A stretch of 64,000 nt of DNA from Acidisphaera sp. S103 (GTDB lineage Bacteria > Pseudomonadota > Alphaproteobacteria > Acetobacterales > Acetobacteraceae), in NCBI RefSeq assembly GCF_009765975.1, contig NZ_LMUJ01000065.1, positions 21,185 through 85,184 on the forward strand, in the 5' to 3' direction. Below, one piece after another: positions 45,789-54,918 of this stretch. Under the pieces are notes generated by a model, which worked only from the letters and a program-made list of their open reading frames with translations, was not told the DNA's origin and made no database searches. Both the position numbers and the translations under genes were made by a program. Numbering within the stretch: position 1 is the first letter of the stretch; each line of letters begins with the position of its first letter.

Positions 45789-46359
45789 TCTTCCAAACCC
45801 CGGTTGCCGTGTTCAGGTCAATTTGTCGTACACAGGTTCGACTGCACAAAACACTCAACCCGAAGTGATAGCTTCCTTGAGTGCTACGTGACGGCGTCAG
45901 CGGCCCGGCCTGTCGTGACGGGTGGCTGCAGCACACTTCTAGCCTCTCCCCACCCATCGACACAGGCGATACTGCTTGTTTTCCGTGTCCGCTTGAAGAG
46001 CCCGATCGTCCGCCTGGACAAAGGGGCACATTTCTCGGACTTCCGGCCGACGTCCGTTCGCTGCCTGTCGCCGAGAGTTCGTGGGCCCCTCGCTTTCGTG
46101 GCGTCTGGTGAGTACGGGGATAGCCCAGGTTGGCCGGGAATTTGGAATGCAAAGCTTCGAAAATCAAGGCAATGTCGCGCGCCGACGGTAGGTTCCCTCA
46201 GAACTCCCCCCTACACGGTCGATACCGAACGCTTACCTCGAGATACCCGAAGCCTCAGTTGAAAAATGGAGCAACCACCGTAGAGCATCGCTGCGGGAAA
46301 CAACGCTGGACGACCTGGTATCCGCAGCACCCGTAGAGGTCAGATCTCATAACGCACAA
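45789..46359. other. No recognised gene
   Basis: 571 bases; frames are Arg/Ser/Pro-rich shadows. The promoter of the AraC gene (minus) is expected near 45800-45900. Confidence 0.3.
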
Positions 46360-47280
46360 TCAGATTTTGCGCTTGAGGAACTCGACCTGGACGGCCATCG
46401 CTTCGTCGAAGGCTTCACCAAAATAGGTACCGAGATGATGCGGTCTCACGACCGCAAATTCAGCGCCTTGCTGCGCTGTCGCGAAGACAGCTCTGTGTGC
46501 CTCAAGTGAGCCAGTGACGGGGTCTTCGGCTGCCGCGACATACAGTAATTTCTCTGGTGAGATTCGCGGTACAAAGAGCCGCGGCTCGACACTCGACAGA
46601 TGATAAAATGATTGCAAAGTGAACTTGTTTTCCCAGGGAGTTCCGGCCGCTTGCGAGCGCTTCAAAGCGCCGGAGATGAACTCCCAGACAACCTCACCGG
46701 TCAAGAAAGTCCGCTCGCCTTCCTCGCCGCGTGCATTCGCCAGGGAAACCGGCCAGAGCTGCACGTAGGCGGGCTCAGGGTTGCCGGAGGCAGTCTGGAT
46801 CTTACGGTCACCCCACACTCTGCCGAGTAATCCGGGCGGAAAATTTCCCGCATCGTAAGAGCCGGATTGGAACGGCATGTTCAGGATCACCGCCTTGATC
46901 CGCGGCTCATTCGCTGCCGCGATCATTGCGGCCCCACCAGAATGCCCGATACCCCAGATCGCGATCCGGGCGGCATTGACCCCCGGCAGCCTCATCGCTG
47001 CCGATATTGCATCATGGTAGTCTTCAGCCTGTTGCAATGGATTGGTTTCGTGGCGCGGGCCTCCGTCACTCGAACCGTAGCCGCGGTGGTCATAGACGAG
47101 CACAGAGACGCCTGAGTCGCGAAACTTCCGTGCATGATCGTGAATGTAGTGTTCTTTTAGGAGGCAGAGCCCTTGCGTCATCACAACGCAGGGCAGATCG
47201 GTACCCTCGGCCGCAAAAAAATCGCCTCGTAAGGTGACACCGTCAATGGTCTTAAATCCAACGCGAACATGATCGGTCAT
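46360..47280 (-). CDS. Alpha/beta hydrolase (dienelactone-hydrolase-like)
   Basis: 306 residues. Catalytic nucleophile Ser in IAIWGIGHSGGAAMIAAAN (G-H-S-G-G), acid Asp likely in AAAEDPVTG, and catalytic His in VRPHHLGTYFG near the end. Starts with MTDHVRVGFKTIDGVTLRGDFF, the usual front strand. Ester or thioester hydrolysis is likely; substrate unknown. Preceded by GAGGGGGCC. Could take detoxification products of the surrounding cluster. Confidence 0.88.
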   Translation of the reverse strand: MTDHVRVGFKTIDGVTLRGDFFAAEGTDLPCVVMTQGLCLLKEHYIHDHARKFRDSGVSVLVYDHRGYGSSDGGPRHETNPLQQAEDYHDAISAAMRLPGVNAARIAIWGIGHSGGAAMIAAANEPRIKAVILNMPFQSGSYDAGNFPPGLLGRVWGDRKIQTASGNPEPAYVQLWPVSLANARGEEGERTFLTGEVVWEFISGALKRSQAAGTPWENKFTLQSFYHLSSVEPRLFVPRISPEKLLYVAAAEDPVTGSLEAHRAVFATAQQGAEFAVVRPHHLGTYFGEAFDEAMAVQVEFLKRKI

Positions 47281-47494
47281 TGATGGCCCCCTCGAACAAA
47301 TATGTCCCGATGCATCTACATGAGGAGCGTTGTCAAAGAGTCTTCAGAGAGTGTCCCAGCATCCGAAGTCCGTTGCGGATTCGACCTTACGATGCCACAA
47401 CAGAATGGCTGCCCCGGTAGAGCGCAAGAGTGCCTCCTATCGCAGGTGATATGACGAGAGCACCTGGGACGGGCGACGGAAAGTCGGCGAATTA

Positions 47495-48472
47495 TCAAGA
47501 GGCAATCTCAAGCAGATGAATGCTGAATTGACCCTCCTCGTCAGTCCATACAGCCCGCGGACAATAACCGGCATTCCGCGCAAGGGTCTGGAAGCAATCG
47601 GGCGCATATTTGTACGAACTTTCGGTGTGGATTGTCTCCCCTTCGGTAAAGCCAAAGCGACGCCCCGCAACATGGACAACCTGTTTTGACGCGCTGATAA
47701 GATGCATCTCGACGCGGGACTCACGCTCATTCCAGATGGCCTGGTGGCGAAAAGCCGTAAGATCAAAATCTCCGTCCAGCTCTCTGTTGACCCTGGCCAG
47801 GAGGTTGAGGTTAAACGCAGCTGTCACCCCTTCAGCATCGTCGTATGCGGCCTCAAGCGTCGATCGATTTTTCGGGGTGTCGACCCCTACAATCATCAAT
47901 GAATTGGGACCTAGTAACCGCTTGACCAGATGGAGAAATTCTCCAGCATCCTGGGGCGAGAAATTCCCAATTGTCGACCCCGGAAAGAACCCGATCCTTC
48001 GGCCAGAGCCGCGGATAGAGCTGGATGGTAGAGCCTCAAGCGCGGAATAATCGGCGCACACCGGAGAGATCGAGAGATTGGGGAAATCCTGGGCGAGTGC
48101 GGTGGTCGCCTGCATCAGATGCTCGCGTGATATGTCGATAGGTACGTAGCTAGCCGGTTGATTTAGAGCGAGAAGGAGCAGTCTCACCTTTACACTCGAG
48201 CCTGAGCCAAATTCGACCAGGCTCGCGCGCGATCCGGCGAACTCCGCGATGCGGTCACCGTACAGCGAGAGCAAGCCGCATTCGGTCCGAGTCGGGTAGT
48301 ACTCAGGCAGGTCGCAGATGCGATCGAATAGACGAGAACCCACGACATCGTAAAGAAATTTGCAAGGGATGGTCTTGGTGCCGCTGGACAGCCCGCTTAA
48401 AACCGCGTCGCGGAACTCAGCGCGTGACGGCTCGAGGTCAAGGAGTGTCCCCGGGGCGTGGATGTTCATCAT
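47495..48472 (-). CDS. egtD: L-histidine N-alpha-methyltransferase (EgtD)
   Basis: Makes hercynine from histidine with three SAM, the first step to ergothioneine. 325 residues. SAM site: LVEFGSGSSVKVRLLL; also CDLPEYYPTRTECGLLSLY, PIDISREHLMQA, GFFPGSTIGNFSPQDAGEFL, and AFRHQAIWNERESRVEMHLIS, typical of the family. The sulfoxide synthase EgtB usually lies next to it but is not in this window, so the pathway would be completed elsewhere or end at hercynine. Confidence 0.95.
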   Translation of the reverse strand: MMNIHAPGTLLDLEPSRAEFRDAVLSGLSSGTKTIPCKFLYDVVGSRLFDRICDLPEYYPTRTECGLLSLYGDRIAEFAGSRASLVEFGSGSSVKVRLLLLALNQPASYVPIDISREHLMQATTALAQDFPNLSISPVCADYSALEALPSSSIRGSGRRIGFFPGSTIGNFSPQDAGEFLHLVKRLLGPNSLMIVGVDTPKNRSTLEAAYDDAEGVTAAFNLNLLARVNRELDGDFDLTAFRHQAIWNERESRVEMHLISASKQVVHVAGRRFGFTEGETIHTESSYKYAPDCFQTLARNAGYCPRAVWTDEEGQFSIHLLEIAS

Positions 48473-48770
48473 TCAGCGTTCGCTATGCTTCTTTCGATCC
48501 CTCGACGGTCGATCCGCGGCAGGACATGCCCGATATAAAGATGAGCCCGTCGCGGGGATTGACCGCGAACCACCAATTGCTTGCACATTGAACTACCCCT
48601 TAGCCGCTCGCCGCACAGGCTCGAGCCGATTGCATCTGAATATTGCACCTCGGCACCAACGTTGGTTCCAGGATATGTCTTCAATCGTCCAATTTAGAGG
48701 CTGGCCGAACTCTCGCCGGGGCGGTGGCTGCGTCCAGAAGGTGTGCTGTGGTAGATTGAGGACCGTCCGA

Positions 48771-50207
48771 CTAATCAATGGGGACCCAATCCACATGCGG
48801 ACCCGGCTTGATTAGCAATGCGGCGAAGGCGGCCAAGCATGCAAAGGCGGCGGCCGCCAACATTGCGATTCGAAACTCTTCGAGAAGCGCATCTCCGTCC
48901 AGCTGCAGGATCCCACCTAGCGAGGCGATTGCAAGCAATGAGCCTGCGCGCGAAGCTGCATTGTTCACGCCTGCAGCTGTTCCGGCCCGGTCGACGTCCA
49001 CCGAGGTCAAAACCAACGTCGTTAACGGTGCTACAGTGAGGCTCATCCCTATCGAAAAGAGAAAAACAGCCGGAAACACATCCGGCCAGTAACTGGCGTC
49101 ATGGCCAATTTTCAGGGATGCCAGACAGCTCATACCCGTCACAATCGCGCCGAGAATGAGTGGCGGGCGGCGTCCGACGACTCGGCACAGCGTGCCCGCG
49201 AGGGGCGAGACTATGATGATCGATAGCTGCAATGGTATAAAAGCCATTCCAGCGACCAGCGTTGGGAGGTGGGCTCCGCGGATCATTACGAACGGCAGTA
49301 TCGTCAAAACCACGGCGAAAGAACCGTAGAGAAGGATGGTGAACAGGTTTGCGCCAGCGATCGTTCGCGTGGATAACAGCTCCAGGGGAATCATGGCTTG
49401 ATCTCTTCGATGCCGTTCCCAAAGAACGAACGCCACGAGTGCAGCTAATGCCACTATGAGGCCGCCTGACACCCGAGCAGATAGGCCGCTACCGTTTGTC
49501 AGGTTCGTCACGCTCCATCCCAGCGCACCGAGACAGAGTGCCGACAGGAGGGCACCGGCGGCGTCAATCGAGGGATTACTGCCGACCATCTCGTCAGGAA
49601 CTCGGGTGATTGTCAGGGTGAGCGCAAGTAATATGATTGGGATATTCATGAGAAAAATCATGCGCCACGAGCCGTGATCGATGACAACACCCGCCAGCCC
49701 CGGGCCAACGGCGCAAGCCAAAGCTGCCACTGCAGACCAAATACCAACGGCTCGGGCTTTCATGTCAGCAGGAAAGGTCTTTCCGAGGATCGAAAGGCCG
49801 TTGGGAAGTATGAGAGCTTCCGCGATACCCGCGACTGAGCGGGCTCCGACAAGCATTTTCCAATCAGGGGCCAGTGCCGACGCGATGGAGCTGAAAGCCA
49901 ACAACGTCAACCCGCCTATGAACATTCTCTTGTAGCCAAATCGATCGCCAAAGGCACCGCTGACAAGCGTGAGAGCCGCGACCGGCAATCCTTCGGCATT
50001 TATGATCCATTGCAGCTGGAACGATGACAAGCCTTCGTCGCGGCCTATGGCAGCGATGGCGACGTTGATGATCGCTCCGCTCATGAACACGAGACAACAG
50101 CCGAGGCTCGAGGCCGCCAGAATGAGGGCATCGCCGTTGGCAACTCGCGATTTCCGCTCGGCGAGAGAAACGGCTCCATCAGCCAGAAATTGCGGCACGC
50201 TGCTCAC
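48771..50207 (-). CDS. MFS exporter, DHA2-like (14 TM)
   Basis: 478 residues from the GTG at 50207 (ACGGAGAAACACGC upstream); a TTG at 50225 is in frame. About 14 segments. Helix 1: LGCCLVFMSGAIINVAIAAIG; motif A: GAFGDRFGYKRMFIGG; helix 4: ARSVAGIAEALILPNGLSI; motif C: VGPGLAGVVIDHGSWRMIF. Expected to export drugs or metabolites. Same direction as egtD, 298 bp apart; an export role for a product is possible but unsupported. Confidence 0.9.
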   Translation of the reverse strand: MSSVPQFLADGAVSLAERKSRVANGDALILAASSLGCCLVFMSGAIINVAIAAIGRDEGLSSFQLQWIINAEGLPVAALTLVSGAFGDRFGYKRMFIGGLTLLAFSSIASALAPDWKMLVGARSVAGIAEALILPNGLSILGKTFPADMKARAVGIWSAVAALACAVGPGLAGVVIDHGSWRMIFLMNIPIILLALTLTITRVPDEMVGSNPSIDAAGALLSALCLGALGWSVTNLTNGSGLSARVSGGLIVALAALVAFVLWERHRRDQAMIPLELLSTRTIAGANLFTILLYGSFAVVLTILPFVMIRGAHLPTLVAGMAFIPLQLSIIIVSPLAGTLCRVVGRRPPLILGAIVTGMSCLASLKIGHDASYWPDVFPAVFLFSIGMSLTVAPLTTLVLTSVDVDRAGTAAGVNNAASRAGSLLAIASLGGILQLDGDALLEEFRIAMLAAAAFACLAAFAALLIKPGPHVDWVPID

Positions 50208-50225
50208 GCGTGTTTCTCCGTACAA

Positions 50226-50637
50226 TATGTAATTGGAATTCTTGGCTTTGCATACGTTCGGATGGGGATCCGGATCATGGGGTTTCCTATGTTTTGGGCT
50301 CGTGTACCATTAGGCCTGTGAAATCGACGGTCATGGACCAAGATGGCATCACAACTCTCCGGGAGAGTTGCATCCGCATCAGGGAAATAAGTCTCGCTCT
50401 CGTTTCAAATCGTCCAGTTCCCTCCCGGATTTTCGGTATTAGTTGGTGCCAGTTGGGGTAACGAGCCGCGTCGCAGTTCCGATTTGTGTGACTGGAAGTC
50501 CCGTATCGTGATGCGTCGGGCCTGCGTGCCTGTGAGTTGCTGAGAGCTTGTTGTAATGGCGAGCAGCGCCGTACGTAGGTCAACATCTCCTGGTTCGACC
50601 AGAGACGTTGGTCGATTAATACAACTGGAGACGACTG
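50226..50637. other. Divergent gap before the nitroreductase
   Basis: 412 bases; no gene. GGAGACGACTG just before 50638 is the nitroreductase ribosome binding site. Confidence 0.35.
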
Positions 50638-51291
50638 ATGGACCTTCCCGCACTGATTAAGGCCGGACATCTTGCCAAGTCTTTCGATGGCTCGGTTATA
50701 GAGGAAACGAAATTACAGCAGTTTCTTGATCTGCTCCGATCGGCGCCGAGTTCCTTCAATCTCCAACCTTGGCACTTTGTTGTGGCTGCAACGCAAGCGT
50801 CTCGGGAGCGCGTCGCAAATTCTATGCGCGGGGGCTTTGAAGCGAACCAATCAAAAGTCAGGTCGGCATCTCATGTTATCGTGTTCTGTAGCCGCATGAG
50901 TCTACCGCAATCGCACCTCGACGCGGTTCGAGAAGAGGAACGAGTGAGTGGGCGGTTTCCTGGTATCTCAATCGACCAGTTCTGGCAGAACATCCTTCTT
51001 CCGAGCGTGGCAGTCCATGAGTATGACGCCCGAGACACCGCGAAATGGCTCGAGAAGCAAACTTATCTTGCTCTTGGTGTCGCATTGATGGGGGCCGCCG
51101 CGCTCGGGATTGATGTAGCTGCGATGGAGGGGTTTCATTCACGGCTTCTGGACGCCGACCTTGGTTTGCGTAGTCAGGGCTATACGAGCATCGTCCTTCT
51201 AGCAATTGGTCGGCGTACCGCTGAAGATCACGTTACGGAACGACCCAAGCCCCGCTTGCCGGTCGACCAGTTGTTCACGTTTCTCGAGTGA
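50638..51291 (+). CDS. Nitroreductase family protein (NfsB-like)
   Basis: 217 residues, FMN-dependent reduction of nitro groups or quinones by NAD(P)H. Landmarks: RSAPSSFNLQPWHFVVA (FMN-contact region), QTYLALGVALMGAAALGIDVAAMEGFHSRLLD (the E-G-F loop in the family) and YTSIVLLAIGRR. Single gene, good ribosome binding site. Fits the electrophile/redox theme. Substrate unknown. Confidence 0.92.
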   Translation: MDLPALIKAGHLAKSFDGSVIEETKLQQFLDLLRSAPSSFNLQPWHFVVAATQASRERVANSMRGGFEANQSKVRSASHVIVFCSRMSLPQSHLDAVREEERVSGRFPGISIDQFWQNILLPSVAVHEYDARDTAKWLEKQTYLALGVALMGAAALGIDVAAMEGFHSRLLDADLGLRSQGYTSIVLLAIGRRTAEDHVTERPKPRLPVDQLFTFLE

Positions 51292-51449
51292 GTCAAATAG
51301 GCCTAAGCCGCGCTGTCTCGATGTAGGGGGCGCGGCCGCGGCTCTCGAAACGTCAAGAGCCTGGCGGGTCGTATCACCAAGCCAGGCCCTGATGAATCAA
51401 ATCTAAGTTGAGCCGACCACGTCACGATAAGCAGACTGGGTCTTATCGC

Positions 51450-52286
51450 TTAAGTGGACCGCGCATTGTTGATCAACTTCACCACTTGGCCGAACGACAT
51501 GCCAGTACTGGCTGATTGTAGGTCCCCTCCGGCAAGCTCTTCCGCGGCCTTGCGCAGATCGGCCATCACCCGGGTGTAAAGTGCGACACCCAAACTGATT
51601 CGCTTAACGCCCGCCCTTTGAAGGTCCGCCACAGGTAGGGTACCGGCCATCGTCCCGACCACGAGGTTTACCGGTTTTGGAGCCACGGCCCGTACAATCG
51701 CGGAGACCTCATCCATGTTCGCCGGATAAGGTGCGTAGAGCACATCTGCTCCTGCTTCGGCAAAGGCGGTCAGGCGACGAATGGTGTCATCGAGGTCGGG
51801 GCGACCTTGAATGAAATTGTCGGTGCGACCGGTAAGAACGATGCGCCCCTTGGCAACTTTTGCAGCGGCAGTGAGACGAGCGACTGCGTCATCGAAGTCC
51901 CGAATTGGATTGGCGGGATCACCACTTGTATCCTCGATGCCGATTCCAGCTAATCCGGCATCGATAGCGGCGTCGACGGTTCTTGCGACGTCTTCCGGCG
52001 TCTCGCCATAGCCATCTTCGAAATCGCCGTTCACTGGTAGGCCCGTTATCGTGCCGAGTAATTGCGCATTATCAATATGCTCACGCAAACTGATAGTATG
52101 ACGTCCATCGATACGGCCCAGAGAAGCCGCGATCGCAGCTGAAGAAGTACCAAGGGCTTCGAAGCCCGCTTCCTTCAACAGGAGCGCGGAGATCGCATCC
52201 CATGGATTTGGCATCACAAAACTCTGAGGGCGCCCATGGAGCGCGAGAAAGCGCTGATATAGCTCAGGCTGGTTGGCTGACATCAT
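51450..52286 (-). CDS. Isocitrate lyase/PEP mutase family protein
   Basis: 278 residues from the ATG at 52286 (GAGGGAATC upstream), the frame being open to 52355. TIM barrel of the ICL/PEPM family: VMPNPWDAISALLLKEAGFEALGTSSAA, LPVNGDFEDGYGETPEDVA with the Mg-binding acidic residues, GIGIEDTSGDPANPI and RTDNF. Lacks the K-K-C-G-H of true isocitrate lyase, so C-C or P-C bond chemistry on a small acid is likely. Exact reaction unknown. Confidence 0.9.
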   Translation of the reverse strand: MMSANQPELYQRFLALHGRPQSFVMPNPWDAISALLLKEAGFEALGTSSAAIAASLGRIDGRHTISLREHIDNAQLLGTITGLPVNGDFEDGYGETPEDVARTVDAAIDAGLAGIGIEDTSGDPANPIRDFDDAVARLTAAAKVAKGRIVLTGRTDNFIQGRPDLDDTIRRLTAFAEAGADVLYAPYPANMDEVSAIVRAVAPKPVNLVVGTMAGTLPVADLQRAGVKRISLGVALYTRVMADLRKAAEELAGGDLQSASTGMSFGQVVKLINNARST

Positions 52287-52975
52287 GATTCCCTCAGCGG
52301 TTCCGTTTTTGTGGAATTGGGTTGACAACCCTTCGATGAACGCAGACTGCAGCACCCAAGTGTGCTGAGGGTCCTGTTATATGTGCAAGGGGTCCATTGG
52401 TGGGCTTTCCGCCGGTCCGCCGGGGGCATTCGCCGGAAGCAATTAGTTCGCCCGCTCATGTTCGCGTGGAGCTTAAATCGGTGAGGGCGTCGTGGTCCAA
52501 CCGGTCGAGCCATGACGCACCTCTGTGTCCCGCGGCAGCCGGGTGGATCAATTTTCCACCGGCGCCTCACGCCACCGCTGGGTCAGTTTTCAAGCGGCGT
52601 TGACACGCTCGTACACGTGGGACGAAAAACGCCAACCGCAAATGCGTCGGTCATCCGGCGTTTTGTGCTCGGCGAGACCGAGCTGCGCGCGTAGACCGTC
52701 GCCATTCATCGACGCAGGCCCTTCAAAGGGCCGCTGTAGGTGTAGGAATGTAACCAGCCGAACGACTGGCGCGACTAAGCGATGGGGTAATATCTATCAA
52801 AGGAAGCAACTTCTTCGTCTCGACTAGTCCAGAAAGATGCCTACTGTCTCCGGGACCACACCCACGTGGAGACGGCCTCAAAGCAGAAGGCGTTCCGGAG
52901 GACGATAGACGCCTTCGAGGCGGGCACCCTCCTTCCCTTCGACTTGCAAGCGGTGTTGCGGCCTCCGCCGCCACA
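52287..52975. other. No recognised gene
   Basis: Open frames on both strands without motifs. This leads into the inverted repeat described next. Confidence 0.35.
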
Positions 52976-53086
52976 AGCTCCTGGGATGGACCCAGGCAAA
53001 CTATGCGTCTTGCAGTCCATCATCTATGACCTGCTTACCAGCAACGACGGCCGGGGCGCTGTTTGCCTGGGTCCATCCCAGGAGCT
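52976..53086. repeat. Perfect 26-bp inverted repeat with 59-base spacer
   Basis: Arm 1 (52976-53001) and arm 2 (53061-53086) are exact reverse complements over all 26 bases and stop matching outside and inside. Each arm itself contains a small palindrome, CCTGGG-ATGGA-CCCAGG. As RNA it would fold into a long stem; as DNA it may form a cruciform or be a recombination or protein-binding site. It lies downstream of the metallophosphoesterase gene's stop. Confidence 0.9.
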
Positions 53087-53163
53087 GATTCACACACCGG
53101 GGACGAACAGCGGGTCGACGGCATCATGGAAACAGGCCAGCGGCTCGTCGCGGCTTTGGGCTA

Positions 53164-54144
53164 TTACCTAGTCCGGCGAAGCGTGTGCAGGACCACCTCA
53201 GGGGCGCAGTTGAAGCGGGCCTCGACGAGGCTGGTGCCAATGCCCCGTGAGGTGTAGCCCGCCATTCTCCCCATACGCCACGGACCGGCTGCAAGCTGTC
53301 GAGGATGTCTCGAACTCGTCATGACAGGCAGGCCGCCAGGCAGGCAGATCTGGCCGCCATGCGTATGGCCGCACAGCATAAGTTCGATTTCACCGTCAGC
53401 CGCACACTCGTATCCATCGGTGCTGTGCGACAGGAGAACCACCACATCGTCGTCGGGAATGCCGTCCACCGCCGCCGCGAGGTCATCCATGCGATAGTGA
53501 TGGGGATCGTCGACGCCAGCGATCCAGATCCTGTCGTTGCCGCGGACGATTGGCACGTTCTCGTTCATCAGCATGGTAATACCGGCGCGCTCCAGCCCCC
53601 GTATCAGCAACGCGGTATCGTGATTCCCCAGAACGCCGAAAGTCGGCTGCCGAATGGCCGACATCAACGCAACAACGAGTTCTTCGGACCGGGCATGGGG
53701 GCCGTAGGCCTTTCCGCGGAAGTCGCCGGTGAAGACGCAGACGTCGTATTCGAGTTGCCCGACCACTCCAGGAAGAGCCGCTATCACGGCCTCGCTGATG
53801 TCGGCGTGCAGGTCCGTCAGATGCAGAATGGTGAAGCCGTCGAATGTCTCTGGAAGGTTGGGCAGAAACACCTCGTTTTTGGCGACCAGGATGGCGCGGG
53901 CATTGCGCTGGCCCCACCGCATCGTGCCGGTCATCCGAAGGGCCAACGGAACCGCGAGGTCGAGCACATGATAAAGTGAGGTCAGTTGCCGGAGCCGCGA
54001 TCGACCGCGGTCTGCTTCCAGAAGTGCTTCCTTCTGGAGCCTCGTCAGAGCGTACAGGGGGCCGAGCCTGCCCTTGAGCCACGTCAGTGGATCACTGTCT
54101 TGGGCCGACTGTTCCAGTTCCGGCCAGTTCAGAATGCCCACCAT
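53164..54144 (-). CDS. Calcineurin-like metallophosphoesterase
   Basis: 326 residues. Metal-binding motifs in order: ILHLTDLHADIS (D-x-H), DVCVFTGDFRGK (GD), FGVLGNHDTALL (GNHD), VVLLSHSTDGYE (H) and LMLCGHTHGGQICLPGG (GHTHGGQ). Resembles YaeI-type phosphodiesterases, but without the membrane anchor: residues 1-90 form a helical pre-domain with only a weakly hydrophobic stretch (LDLAVPLALRMTG). Starts ATG at 54144. Divergent from the histidine phosphatase. Substrate unknown. Confidence 0.92.
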   Translation of the reverse strand: MVGILNWPELEQSAQDSDPLTWLKGRLGPLYALTRLQKEALLEADRGRSRLRQLTSLYHVLDLAVPLALRMTGTMRWGQRNARAILVAKNEVFLPNLPETFDGFTILHLTDLHADISEAVIAALPGVVGQLEYDVCVFTGDFRGKAYGPHARSEELVVALMSAIRQPTFGVLGNHDTALLIRGLERAGITMLMNENVPIVRGNDRIWIAGVDDPHHYRMDDLAAAVDGIPDDDVVVLLSHSTDGYECAADGEIELMLCGHTHGGQICLPGGLPVMTSSRHPRQLAAGPWRMGRMAGYTSRGIGTSLVEARFNCAPEVVLHTLRRTR

Positions 54145-54345
54145 GTCCCCAGGTCGCTAAAAGCGGATTGTCCGCCCATGTTTGGGGCAAAACGGTCCCC
54201 GACGAAAAGTAAATTTATACGGATTGGATCGCCCCGGTTACTCTGCTTTCCGCCTACGGATAGGGCAGTCCGGCGCACCAGGCAATATCTTCGGCTCGAT
54301 AGCCTCCTCGGCATATGGGGCAGACGAACAGCAATTCGGAGCATC

Positions 54346-54918
54346 ATGTCCATTATCCACTTCATCACGCATCCAGAGGTGACGATCGACCCCGCGGTGC
54401 CGATAACGGATTGGCCGCTTTCGCCGGTTGGGATGCGCCGTATGCGCTTGGCGCTGGAGCGGCCGTGGCTCGTGGGCGTGCGGGCTGTATTCAGCAGCAC
54501 CGAACGGAAAGCGGTGGACGCGGCCAGTATACTGGCGGACCAATTCGGGCTGAGGCCGGTGGTCGTGGAGGGCCTTGGCGAGAACGATCGGTCCGCGACC
54601 GGCTACCTGCCGCAGGCCGAATTTGAGGCTGTCGCAGACGAGTTTTTTGCCCGCCCCGATGAGAGCGTGCGCGGATGGGAGCGGGCAGCAGACGCGCAGC
54701 GCAGGATCGTTGATGCCGTTGACCAGGTCATCGCCACGGCCACCACCGCGGGAGACATCGCCATCGTTTCCCATGGCGGTGTCGGCGCATTGCTGCTCAG
54801 CCATCTCAAAGGCGTCCCGATCAGTCGGAGTGATGACCAACCCGGTGGCGGCAACGTCTACTCCTTCGGTGTCTCAGATCGTCGTCTGCTTTCAGGATGG
54901 CGGCGCATCGAGGATTAG
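54346..54918 (+). CDS. Histidine phosphatase family protein with T-H-P motif
   Basis: 190 residues from the ATG at 54346; the upstream frame is open but non-coding in character. Phosphoglycerate-mutase fold: IHFITHPEVTIDPAV (His9 is the phospho-acceptor, but the usual R-H-G reads T-H-P), FSSTERKAVDAASILA (second Arg-like region), and IAIVSHGGVGALLLSHL (second His). A minority of family members carry THPE in place of RHGE, so activity may persist with altered specificity. Function unknown. Confidence 0.85.
   Translation: MSIIHFITHPEVTIDPAVPITDWPLSPVGMRRMRLALERPWLVGVRAVFSSTERKAVDAASILADQFGLRPVVVEGLGENDRSATGYLPQAEFEAVADEFFARPDESVRGWERAADAQRRIVDAVDQVIATATTAGDIAIVSHGGVGALLLSHLKGVPISRSDDQPGGGNVYSFGVSDRRLLSGWRRIED

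Noticed and set aside
51450..52286. True isocitrate lyase (glyoxylate shunt)
   Set aside because: The KKCGH active-site signature is absent and the protein is far shorter than AceA.
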